A stretch of 25,516 bases of DNA from Sphingomonas sp. CCH9-E2 (GTDB lineage: Bacteria > Pseudomonadota > Alphaproteobacteria > Sphingomonadales > Sphingomonadaceae). The position numbers were made by a program, and so were the translations under genes. Location of the stretch: positions 1 through 25,516 of the forward strand of contig NZ_LSJM01000265.1 in NCBI RefSeq assembly GCF_001557215.1, in the 5' to 3' direction. Shown here one piece after another: positions 17,482 to 24,206 of this stretch. The first letter of the stretch is position 1. Each line of letters starts with the position of its first letter. The notes below the pieces were generated by a model. That model saw nothing but the letters and a program-made list of their open reading frames with translations. It was not told the origin of the DNA and searched no databases.

Positions 17482-18167
17482 TAAACTTCGAACGCGTTGA
17501 TCCCGCGATGCACCGCCGCCTCGATCTCCTCGCGCGGCAGGCCGGGCGGGAGCGGGTCGCCATAGCGGAAAGTTACCGTGCCGGGGCGTTTGGGTCCCTT
17601 GCGCGGCCAGACCTTCCCCGTCTCGCACGCCACCGGCACGACCGGCAGTCCGATCGCGCGGTAGAGGCCGGCAAAGCCTGAACGCAGCGGCGGCGTGTCC
17701 CCGGGCAGGGTGCGGGTGCCTTCGGGGAAGATCACCACCGATCGGCCCTCCGCCACGGCGGCGCGGGCTTCCTTCATCATTGCGCGCAGTGCCGTGGCCG
17801 ATCCGGCGCGGTCGATCACGATCACGCCATAGCGCCGCGCGACCCAACCCCAGATCGGGATGCGCGCCAGTTCCTGCTTCATAACGATCGCGGGCGCGTC
17901 GAGCATCGCCGCCATCGCCAGCGTCTCGTACATCGCCTGATGCTTCACCGCGTAGAGTGCCGGGCCATCCTCGCGCCGCCCCTCGACCGCGACGCGGATG
18001 CCGAGAATCTGGTGCGCGAGCAGCAAACCCAGCCCCGCCCAGGCCATCGAATAGCGCCGCAACGTGACCGTCCCGAACAGCGCCACCACCGGTGCCGCCA
18101 GCACGATCGGGACCGACAGGCCATAGAACAGGATCGAATAGATCAGCGTGCGGATACGGTCAGCCAT
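17481..18167 (-). CDS. plsC: 1-acyl-sn-glycerol-3-phosphate acyltransferase (PlsC family)
   Basis: This 228-residue inner-membrane enzyme transfers an acyl chain to lysophosphatidic acid (or a related lysolipid) in phospholipid synthesis. The ATG at 18167 gives MADRIRTLIY and an N-terminal hydrophobic segment (about 8-32); an upstream ATG at 18191 would only add residues read inside the ydcF-like gene. The acyltransferase box is VKHQAMYETL, so the usual HX4D is HX4E here (His76, Glu81). The lysophosphatidate-binding motif FPEGTRT is at 147-153. It overlaps the upstream ydcF-like gene by eight bases and is the last gene of the ftsEX operon. The family is clear; which lysolipid it uses is not. 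Confidence 0.9.
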   Translation of the reverse strand: MADRIRTLIYSILFYGLSVPIVLAAPVVALFGTVTLRRYSMAWAGLGLLLAHQILGIRVAVEGRREDGPALYAVKHQAMYETLAMAAMLDAPAIVMKQELARIPIWGWVARRYGVIVIDRAGSATALRAMMKEARAAVAEGRSVVIFPEGTRTLPGDTPPLRSGFAGLYRAIGLPVVPVACETGKVWPRKGPKRPGTVTFRYGDPLPPGLPREEIEAAVHRGINAFEV

Positions 18168-18702
18168 TGCCGATCCCGAACAGCAGGGCAAAGCGGCGCA
18201 CCAGATATTTGTGATATTCGCGCAGCAGCATCGACCAGCTCGCCGTCGTACGCACCCCGTCGCCGCGAATCTCGACGTCCGGACCGAGTGCGTTGGCGAG
18301 TTCGAGCTTGGCGCGCGGCACGTGCCAGTCGGCGGTCACCAGCCGCACTGATTTATAGCCATGCTTGGCGACCCAGGCGGCAGTCTCGTCGGCGTTCGAC
18401 CGGGTGTCCACCGCCTCATGCCCCAGGTCGATGCAGCAGCGGAACAGGCGTGGCGAGGTCCGATATTCGACCGCCAGCTCGATCGGGCGCACCGTCGGGT
18501 CGGTGCCGGTGATCAGCATCCGCTTGGCCGATTTCGCCTGGAGCAGCGTGATCCCGCGATCGATCCGCCCCGGACCGCCGGTTGGGACGACGATCGCATC
18601 GGTCTTCACCCCGGCGTCCAGCGGCTTGCCGAGCGAGAGCATGAACAGCCCGAACCCGATCGCCCAGGCCAGCACCAGCAGCAGCGGGATGCGCCAGATC
18701 AC
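18160..18702 (-). CDS. YdcF/ElyC-like membrane protein (DUF218)
   Basis: This 180-residue protein with one N-terminal membrane segment (about 4-24) has a DUF218 domain related to SanA, ElyC and YdcF, which are linked to envelope integrity and peptidoglycan precursor metabolism. The GTG start at 18702 overlaps the ftsX stop as GTGA; the open frame runs far upstream to 19125, but only as a shadow of ftsX. Domain landmarks are DAIVVPTGGPGRIDRGITLL, then AKRMLITGTDPTV, then DTRSNADETAAWV and LVTADWHVPRAKLEL, the usual set for this fold. It sits between ftsX and plsC with overlaps on both sides, so it is part of an envelope/division operon. No enzymatic activity can be assigned. Confidence 0.88.
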   Translation of the reverse strand: MIWRIPLLLVLAWAIGFGLFMLSLGKPLDAGVKTDAIVVPTGGPGRIDRGITLLQAKSAKRMLITGTDPTVRPIELAVEYRTSPRLFRCCIDLGHEAVDTRSNADETAAWVAKHGYKSVRLVTADWHVPRAKLELANALGPDVEIRGDGVRTTASWSMLLREYHKYLVRRFALLFGIGNG

Positions 18703-19586
18703 AGCGTGCGCCCCAGCGTGCGCAGCACCGCCACCCGCGCCGCGCCCATCGCCAGCAGCGCAAAGGCGAACGGAACCAGTGCCAGCAGCACCCAGTCGGC
18801 CTCCGCCAGCGCGATATTGCCGAGCAGCTCCGATCCCAGTCCTGCCGATTGGCGCCCGAGCAACCACACCGCGCCCAGCGCCGCCACGGTGCCGATGATC
18901 CCGCCGATCAACGTATCGAGCGCGATCCGCCGCTGAAACAGGCGCGCCACCTGCGTATCGGTCGATCCCAGCATGTGCAGGACCGCGATCGTATCGCGAT
19001 GCGTGTCGAGACCCGCGCGTGCCGCAAGCAGCACCACGGCTGCCGTCGCCGTCGCCATCAACAGCACGAGCCCCGCCGCCGCCCAGGTCAGGGTCGCGAT
19101 GAAGCCTGCCACGGGCGACAGCCATTGTGCATGCTGGTCCACCCGTGCCGCGGGCGATACCGCCAGCGCAGTCTGTCGGACGCGCGCAATCAGTGCCGGG
19201 TCACCGGCCCGCAGATCGACATCGATCATCGCGGGCATCGGCAGCTCGGCATCGAGCCCGGCGTCGCCCAGCCACGGGCGGAGCAATTCCGCGAGCCGTG
19301 CGCGATCGACTTCCGCCACCCGCGTCACGCCCGGGATGGCGCGGATGCGTTCGACCAGCGTGCGCGCATTGGCGTCGCGCCGCGCGGCGTCGGCCTCGAT
19401 CAGCTGGACGGTCAGCCGCCCGGCGAGCTGGCGGTCGAGCGAGCGCCCGGCCCCGGCCATGCCGAAGCCCAGCGCGCCGGCCAGCACGGTCAGGAACAGC
19501 ATGATCGCCATGATCCACACCATCGCCCGCGTGCGCTGGCCATCGTCGAGCCAACGATGATGTGGTCGCGCCCGCCCGATCCGCAT
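18699..19586 (-). CDS. ftsX: Cell division protein FtsX (ABC transporter permease)
   Basis: FtsX is the integral-membrane partner of FtsE; the complex acts at the septum to control peptidoglycan hydrolases. It has 295 residues from the ATG at 19586; a GTG at 19589 is also possible, since ftsE ends in the same GTGATG. Layout: basic N-terminus, membrane segment 1 (AMVWIMAIMLFLTVLAGALGF), a periplasmic domain of about 100 residues (LTVQLIEADAARRDANA, VDVDLRAGD-like), then three segments (WAAAGLVLLMATATAAVVLL, TLIGGIIGTVAALGAVWLL and LLALVPFAFALLAMGAA). This matches FtsX length and topology. The C-terminus overlaps the ydcF-like GTG start by four bases. Confidence 0.92.
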   Translation of the reverse strand: MRIGRARPHHRWLDDGQRTRAMVWIMAIMLFLTVLAGALGFGMAGAGRSLDRQLAGRLTVQLIEADAARRDANARTLVERIRAIPGVTRVAEVDRARLAELLRPWLGDAGLDAELPMPAMIDVDLRAGDPALIARVRQTALAVSPAARVDQHAQWLSPVAGFIATLTWAAAGLVLLMATATAAVVLLAARAGLDTHRDTIAVLHMLGSTDTQVARLFQRRIALDTLIGGIIGTVAALGAVWLLGRQSAGLGSELLGNIALAEADWVLLALVPFAFALLAMGAARVAVLRTLGRTL

Positions 19587-20293
19587 CACGCATTCCCCCG
19601 GTCGGGCGGAAAGCGCAGCGCGCCGGTCGGGTCGAGCAGCCGCCCCTTCTCGATCCGCATCATCCGCGCATTTGGGATGCGGTTGAGCAGGTGAAAGTCG
19701 TGCGTCGCCACCACGACGGTGGTGCCGAGTCGGTTGAGCGAGTCGAACAGATGCAGCAGCCGCTCGGCCATGTCGGGATCGACGTTGCCGGTCGGCTCGT
19801 CCGCGACCAGCATTTCGGGCCGGGTGATCACCGCGCGGGCGATGGCGATGCGCTGCTGCTCACCGCCCGACAGCGTCGGCGGCTTGGCCGCGCCGCGATC
19901 GGTAAGGCCGACCCATGCCAGCATTTCGCGCACCGGCGCCTCGATCTCGCCCTCCGGCATTCCGGCGACGCGCAGGGGCAACGCGATGTTGTCGTATGCA
20001 GAAAGGTGCGGGAGCAGGCGGAAATCCTGGAACACCACGCCGATACGGCGGCGAAAACCGGGCAGGCGACGGCGCGGCAGCGCGCCCGCATCCTCGCCGA
20101 ACAGCCGCACCACGCCGCGCGTCGGCCGTTGGGCGAGATAGAGGAGCTTGAGCAGTGAGGTCTTGCCCGCGCCCGAGGCGCCGGTCAGGAAATAGAATGA
20201 CCCCGCGCTGAGCGTGAAACTGACGTCGCTCAGCGTTTCGGTCCCGGTGCCATAGCGCAGGCCGACATTCTCAAACTGAACGATATTGGCCAT
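19586..20293 (-). CDS. ftsE: Cell division ATP-binding protein FtsE
   Basis: This 235-residue ABC ATPase energises FtsX at the division site. The ATG at 20293 gives MANIVQFENVGLRYG, the standard FtsE start, although the frame is open to 20350. Residues show Walker A GASGAGKT (38-45), the Q-loop at VVFQDFRLL (Gln89), signature LSGGEQQRIAIARA (141-154), Walker B MLVADEPTGNVD (161-172) and the switch His198 in VVATHDFHL. The long Arg-rich stretch PRRRLPGFRRRIG lies before the Q-loop. It is the first gene of the four-gene operon and is divergent from the zinc-ribbon gene, so the promoter should lie within 20294-20479. Confidence 0.95.
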   Translation of the reverse strand: MANIVQFENVGLRYGTGTETLSDVSFTLSAGSFYFLTGASGAGKTSLLKLLYLAQRPTRGVVRLFGEDAGALPRRRLPGFRRRIGVVFQDFRLLPHLSAYDNIALPLRVAGMPEGEIEAPVREMLAWVGLTDRGAAKPPTLSGGEQQRIAIARAVITRPEMLVADEPTGNVDPDMAERLLHLFDSLNRLGTTVVVATHDFHLLNRIPNARMMRIEKGRLLDPTGALRFPPDRGNA

Positions 20294-20479
20294 GTGCCGG
20301 CGTCGGCGCTCCTGATCCTTCTGCCCCGGGGCCAGCCATCGCACAGCCAACCGGCCCGCTCAAGCGCAGCGGCATGCGTGCGACTCGGGCCTTGCCATTC
20401 GCGCGTCACGGGTGTTTAGATTCGGGACCGGCCTTTTCCCGTTTTGGTTAGCGAAGGCCGCCTAGCAACGCGTGCCGCC

Positions 20480-21166
20480 ATGATCCTCGAATGCCCCGAA
20501 TGCCGAACGCGCTACCTGGTCCCGGATACCGCCATTGGTGCGGACGGGCGGACGGTGCGCTGTGCGAGCTGCAAGCATAGCTGGTTCCAGACTGCGGCGG
20601 CCACCGCCACCCCCGCTGTGGCACCCGCGTCCGCTCCTGCGCCCGAGGTGGTTCGCGCCGACGCCTATTCGCAGCCGCCCGAGGATCAGCCACGCGACTA
20701 TGATCCGTTCGCGCATGAGCCGCCGTTCAAGCCGCGCCGCAACCCGGAAAAACGCTGGACCGCAGCCGCCGCGATTGCCGGGCTGTCGATGACGCTGGGG
20801 GCGGTCGCGATCATCTGGACCGGCGCGCCGGGCATTGCCGCACAGCTCGGCCTGCCGATCGGTGCATCGCAGACGCCGCTGATCTTCACCGCCCAGTCGG
20901 TCGAGCGCAAGCCGCGCCTGAACGGCGGCGAGCTGTTCGTGGTGAGCGGGCAGGTGATGAACCCGACGCGTGAGACGCAACGCGTGCCCAACATCCTGGC
21001 CGAGCTGCGCGATGCCAACAACACGATCGTCTATAGCTGGACGATCACGCCCGACCCGCGCACGCTGCCGGCCGGGGGCAGCCTCGATTTCAACAGCGGC
21101 AAGCTCGACGTGCCGTCGACCGGCAAGACGATCCAGTTCAGCTTTTCCGGCGAAGGCGGCGAATAA
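20480..21166 (+). CDS. MJ0042-type zinc-ribbon membrane protein with DUF3426 domain
   Basis: This 228-residue protein of unknown function is common beside ftsE in sphingomonads and related alphaproteobacteria. The ATG at 20480 is preferred over an upstream GTG at 20444 because the protein then begins with the zinc ribbon [12 protein letters not shown]. Four cysteines (5, 8, 28 and 31) form two CxxC pairs. A Pro/Ala-rich linker (about 40-85) leads to one membrane segment (about 94-114), then a DUF3426-type domain ([36 protein letters not shown]), probably outside the membrane. Its 3' end overlaps the convergent MATE gene by 29 bases. The function is unknown; an envelope role is suggested by its neighbours only. 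Confidence 0.9.
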   Translation: MILECPECRTRYLVPDTAIGADGRTVRCASCKHSWFQTAAATATPAVAPASAPAPEVVRADAYSQPPEDQPRDYDPFAHEPPFKPRRNPEKRWTAAAAIAGLSMTLGAVAIIWTGAPGIAAQLGLPIGASQTPLIFTAQSVERKPRLNGGELFVVSGQVMNPTRETQRVPNILAELRDANNTIVYSWTITPDPRTLPAGGSLDFNSGKLDVPSTGKTIQFSFSGEGGE

Positions 21167-22496
21167 TCCACCACAGCCGCCCACCATTGAGCAGCGCTGC
21201 CGCCACCATGCCGCTGCCCGAGGCATAGACGAGTCCCATCGGGCCCCAGCCATGCTGGACAGTCCACAGGCCGATCGCGCCGGTGAGCAGGAAGAAGGCG
21301 AGGATGCCGTTGATCCCCGCCACGACCTGATCGCCAAGCGAGCGGAGCGCGTAGACGAACACGACCTGCAGCCCGTCGAACAGGATGAACGGCGCCCATA
21401 CCGCCAGCATCAGCACCGCCAGCGCCGCGACCTCCGGCGACGCAGGGAAGCCCGAGACGATCAGCATCGGCGCGAAGGTGAGCGGCAGCGCGAGCAGGCC
21501 GAGGATCAGCGCGGCGAGGATCGCGGCGATGCCGGTGCGTGGCCCGGCCTGGGCCGGAACCCCCTCCCCCACCGCGTTGCCCGCGCGCACGCCAGCGGCT
21601 GAACCGAGGCCGAGCGCGAAGGCGAAGGTGACGTTGTGGACCGAGAACACGATCTGGAAGGCGTGGGCGACCGACTCGCCGAGCTGGGTCGACAGAGCGA
21701 TCAGGATCGAGAAGCCCGCCAGCTCCAGCCCCGACGCCACCGCCGGCACTGCGCCGAACGTCAGCAGCCGGCCGACGCCGCGCCACATGTCGGGGGTGCC
21801 GAGATCGCTCCAGTCGCGCACGCCGCGCTCCTTCGCCCGGGGCAAAGTGAGCGCGGCGACGGTCATGGCGACCGCGCCGACGACGGTGGCGATGACGGTC
21901 GCGCTCGCCGCGCCGACTGCGCCGAACTGCGGCAGGCCGAACTGGCCGGTGGCGAGGATCCAGGCGAGCACAGCATTCAGGGGGAGGATCGAGAGGTTGA
22001 CCGCCATCACCCGGCGCGGGCGGCTGACCCCTTCGAGGAAGAAGCTGGCGGCGACGATGATCAGCTGGAAGGGGTAGGCGAGCGCCATGGTCTGCACGAC
22101 GCGAGCGGCATCGGGGGCGATGCCGGGGTCGACGCCGACCCCGCGCAGCATCGGGAGCGCGAACACGAACAGCAGCGCGCCGCTGATCAAGCCGAGAATG
22201 CCGCCGAGCACCAGCCCCTGCCGCAGCACTGCACCGGTGGCGGGCAAGTCCTTTGCCCCGTCGGCGCGGGAGGAGAAGACGAGCACACCGGTGAGCCAGC
22301 CCAGCGCGACGACGATGCCGATGAAGGTCAGCGTGCGGCTGGCGCCCAATGCCGCGACCTCATGCGTGCTGACGAGGCCGACGACGATCACGTCGGTGAC
22401 ATGCAGGATCGTCCAGTTGAGACCGGTCAGCACGACTGGCCATGCCAGCGCGAGGATGCGGCGAATCTCCGCGCGGGTTTCGTTGGTCAGTGTCAT
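21138..22496 (-). CDS. MATE family efflux transporter
   Basis: This 452-residue inner-membrane antiporter of the MATE (NorM/DinF) fold has about 12 hydrophobic segments in two halves. The N-terminus [23 protein letters not shown] and the motif [15 protein letters not shown] are typical, as are [13 protein letters not shown] in the middle and the repeat half starting near [21 protein letters not shown]. It is expected to expel cationic drugs or metabolites in exchange for H+ or Na+. The substrate cannot be told. The ATG at 22496 lacks a strong ribosome site. The last 29 bases overlap the convergent zinc-ribbon gene, so no room exists for a conventional terminator between them. Confidence 0.92.
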   Translation of the reverse strand: MTLTNETRAEIRRILALAWPVVLTGLNWTILHVTDVIVVGLVSTHEVAALGASRTLTFIGIVVALGWLTGVLVFSSRADGAKDLPATGAVLRQGLVLGGILGLISGALLFVFALPMLRGVGVDPGIAPDAARVVQTMALAYPFQLIIVAASFFLEGVSRPRRVMAVNLSILPLNAVLAWILATGQFGLPQFGAVGAASATVIATVVGAVAMTVAALTLPRAKERGVRDWSDLGTPDMWRGVGRLLTFGAVPAVASGLELAGFSILIALSTQLGESVAHAFQIVFSVHNVTFAFALGLGSAAGVRAGNAVGEGVPAQAGPRTGIAAILAALILGLLALPLTFAPMLIVSGFPASPEVAALAVLMLAVWAPFILFDGLQVVFVYALRSLGDQVVAGINGILAFFLLTGAIGLWTVQHGWGPMGLVYASGSGMVAAALLNGGRLWWIIRRLRRKS

Positions 22497-22615
22497 GGGG
22501 CGGTCGCCTTAGCCGCAGAGTGGCGCGGACAAAAGGGAGGTTGCATGCCCCACGGGGCTTTGCTAGGGGCCGCTGCCTTACCAGCCACCCGGTTCATCGG
22601 GTGGGCGAAATCAGT

Positions 22616-22702
22616 GCGGTCGTGGCGGAACTGGTAGACGCGCAACGTTGAGGTCGTTGTGGCCGAAAGGCCGTGGAAGTTCGAGTCTTCTCGACCGCAC
22701 CA
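22616..22702 (+). tRNA. tRNA-Leu (anticodon GAG)
   Basis: The acceptor arms GCGGTCG (22616-22622) and CGACCGC (22692-22698) pair, with discriminator A and an encoded CCA (22700-22702). The anticodon stem is CAACG/CGTTG with loop TTGAGGT; the anticodon GAG is at 22650-22652 and reads CUC/CUU. A long variable arm (GGCC-GAAA-GGCC) marks a class II tRNA, and the T loop TTCGAGT is present. No attachment-site duplicate of its 3' end was seen downstream. Confidence 0.96.
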
Positions 22703-22777
22703 TTTCTTGAAAAATCTAAGTGAACCAACCCCTTAGGGGGAAAGGCGCGCCGTGTGTGCAGCGCGCCCACCGATGCA

Positions 22778-23353
22778 TCAGAACGGCACGTCGTCGTCGA
22801 GGTCGTCGGGGAAGCCGCCGCCGGCATTGCCGCCGCTGGCCGCGCCGCCGCGCGCACCGCCGCCGCCATAGCCGCCACCGCTACCACCACCAAAGCCGCC
22901 ACCGCCGCGATTGCTCGACTGGCCGGCAAAGTCATCGCCGCCGCCCCAGTCATCCGCGCCGCGACCACCGCCGCCGCCCATGCCACCGCCCTGGCCGCCG
23001 CCGGGTCCGTCAAGCATTACCAGCTTGGCGTCGAAGCCCTGCAGCACCACTTCGGTCGAGTAGCGGTCCTGGCCCTGCTGATCCTGCCATTTGCGGGTCT
23101 GCAGCTGGCCCTCGAGATAGACCTTGCTGCCCTTGCGCAGATAGCGTTCGGCGACATTCGCGAGACCTTCGGAGAAAATCGCAACGCTGTGCCACTCGGT
23201 GCGCTCCTTGCGCTCGCCGCTGTTGCGGTCTTTCCAGCTTTCGCTGGTCGCGATGCGCAGGTTTACGACCTTGCCGCCGTTCGAGAAGGAACGGCTTTCG
23301 GGATCGCGCCCGAGATTGCCGACCAGGATGACCTTGTTGACGCTGCCCGCCAT
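22778..23353 (-). CDS. ssb: Single-stranded DNA-binding protein SSB
   Basis: SSB coats single-stranded DNA and recruits repair and replication proteins. In its 191 residues, residues 1-110 form the OB fold ([52 protein letters not shown]). A long glycine-rich linker (about 117-178, many GGG runs) follows, then the acidic tip ending DDDVPF, the docking motif for SSB partners. It is divergent from the DUF4169 gene, with 35 bases between starts. The length is normal for alphaproteobacteria. There is no LexA-type box in the short upstream gap. Confidence 0.97.
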   Translation of the reverse strand: MAGSVNKVILVGNLGRDPESRSFSNGGKVVNLRIATSESWKDRNSGERKERTEWHSVAIFSEGLANVAERYLRKGSKVYLEGQLQTRKWQDQQGQDRYSTEVVLQGFDAKLVMLDGPGGGQGGGMGGGGGRGADDWGGGDDFAGQSSNRGGGGFGGGSGGGYGGGGARGGAASGGNAGGGFPDDLDDDVPF

Positions 23354-23388
23354 GGAAACTCCGCTGCTAATTCGATATCGAGGGACGA

Positions 23389-23562
23389 ATGGCCGATATC
23401 CTTAACCTGAACAAGGCGCGCAAGGCACGCGCGAAGGCACAGAGTGCCGCAAAGGCTGTGGAGAACCGCGCCAAATTCGGGCGCACCAAGGCGCAGAAAG
23501 CGGCGGACGACGCCGAGCGCGCCCGGATTTGCGAAAATCTGGACGGCGCGCGGCGGGAGTGA
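23389..23562 (+). CDS. DUF4169 family small protein
   Basis: This 57-residue ORF, from an ATG preceded by GAGGGACGA, encodes a very Ala/Lys/Arg-rich helical protein. The sequence [18 protein letters not shown], then [20 protein letters not shown], ending LDGARRE, fits DUF4169 (I/L-N-L-x-x-x-RKxKAR at the start, NRxxFGRTKAxK in the middle, LDGxRRE at the end). The function is unknown in this family, which is restricted mostly to alphaproteobacteria. It faces ssb head to head. The 23402-23611 minus-strand frame across it is a shadow. Confidence 0.85.
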   Translation: MADILNLNKARKARAKAQSAAKAVENRAKFGRTKAQKAADDAERARICENLDGARRE

Positions 23563-23929
23563 GGTTCGACTTTGGCCTGGCCATGGTCAGGGTATAGCAG
23601 AATGAGAACATGTAGGAAACATGTTCGATATTATCGTTCTATATGAGTACTTTACCAGGTGGGCGCGAAAAGCTGGGTTGGCCGAATCCGGCAGTTTCGG
23701 GCGGCGCGGCGGATTTGGCAAAGCGAATATGTCGCGGGTTTACGCGCCATCGGTGCGATTTGAGGTGTCGCCTTTTCTGAGGCGCAAGTCGCACAACGGC
23801 CAGTCGCGTAGGCAAATTTCAGCGCTCGCGGAATGTCCGGCTTCGGTCCGCCTGATTGAGCGGCGCAATGTCGCAAAGTGGGTGGTTAGCGGACCTTGCT
23901 GCGGTGCTGGCAGGTAGATATTCTACGTT
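23563..23929. other. Region with little coding signal between DUF4169 and the 64-aa ORF
   Basis: The stretch has lower GC and more A/T runs than its neighbours. A possible promoter (TTTGGC with TATAGC 16 bases on) leads into a 21-bp palindrome at 23606-23626. The frame 23621-23917 (98 codons) starts inside that palindrome with AGGA three bases before its ATG, but its composition (Arg/Gly/Ser-rich, no domain) does not look like a functional gene. It may be the decayed remnant of a gene. I see no RNA gene or mobile element here. Confidence 0.5.
23606..23626. promoter_or_regulatory. Perfect 8+5+8 palindrome resembling an SOS (LexA) site
   Basis: GAACATGT and ACATGTTC flank AGGAA. Read on the minus strand it gives GTTTCCTACATGTTC, one base from the alphaproteobacterial LexA box GTTC-N7-GTTC. 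It lies about 15 bases after a TATAGC -10-like hexamer. As a LexA operator this is unproven; the clean symmetry is not typical of that direct-repeat box. Confidence 0.45.
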
Positions 23930-24124
23930 ATGGCTGGTCATCCTAACCCCAATCCCGATTTAGAGCGCTTTCTACTCGCTCTCGATACATGGGCGGCAAA
24001 TGACCGGGTAGCCTCAGTAACTTGTGACCGATGCCGCTCGCTAATCGCCTTCCGGCAAGAGGGCACAACGACATGGCACCAGTGCGAGTGTGGCAAGTTC
24101 GACGGAGTTCTACGAGGGCTTTAG
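23930..24124 (+). CDS. Hypothetical 64-aa protein with two cysteine pairs
   Basis: This small ORF starts MAGHPNPNPDLERFLLALDT, continues WAANDRVASVTCDRCRSLIAF and ends with CECGKFDGVLRGL. It has a CxxC (CDRC) and a CxC (CEC), which could bind zinc like a rubredoxin-type knuckle. I do not recognise the family. In its favour are balanced composition, a helical N-terminal half and a coherent metal-site pattern; against it are the lack of a clear ribosome site before the ATG and the degraded surroundings. The stop lies in the 14-bp palindrome AGCGGACGTCCGCT (24123-24136). Confidence 0.5.
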   Translation: MAGHPNPNPDLERFLLALDTWAANDRVASVTCDRCRSLIAFRQEGTTTWHQCECGKFDGVLRGL

Positions 24125-24136
24125 CGGACGTCCGCT
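24123..24136. repeat. 14-bp perfect palindrome AGCGGACGTCCGCT
   Basis: A continuous palindrome overlaps the stop codon of the 64-aa ORF. Fragments of the same words (TTAGCGGAC, TCCGG...TCCG) recur at 23845-23893, hinting at short decayed repeats. The remaining bases to the feoB stop (24137-24206) show no feature. Confidence 0.35.
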
Positions 24137-24206
24137 ATGGGATCGTTAGCCGACCGGCAGCTTTCAGGAAATCAATGAGGGTTAGCTGCCCCAATTGACC
24201 CCCACC

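Noticed and set aside
18703..19125. Upstream extension of the YdcF-like gene
   Set aside because: The extension is out-of-frame ftsX DNA; the GTG at 18702 gives the normal DUF218 length and a GTGA overlap.
21636..22637. 333-codon plus-strand open frame opposite the MATE gene
   Set aside because: It is an Arg/Asp/Gly/His-rich shadow of the transporter, running on to the tRNA.
22616..22702. tRNA-Leu as an integration site for an island at 23.5-24.2 kb
   Set aside because: No duplicate of the tRNA 3' end, no integrase, and ssb plus DUF4169 (core genes) lie between.
23623..23639. GTTC-N9-GTTC near the palindrome as a LexA box
   Set aside because: The alphaproteobacterial spacing is N7; N9 does not fit.
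23621..23917. 98-codon ORF starting inside the 21-bp palindrome
   Set aside because: Composition and lack of any motif argue against a working gene; kept only as a possible remnant.
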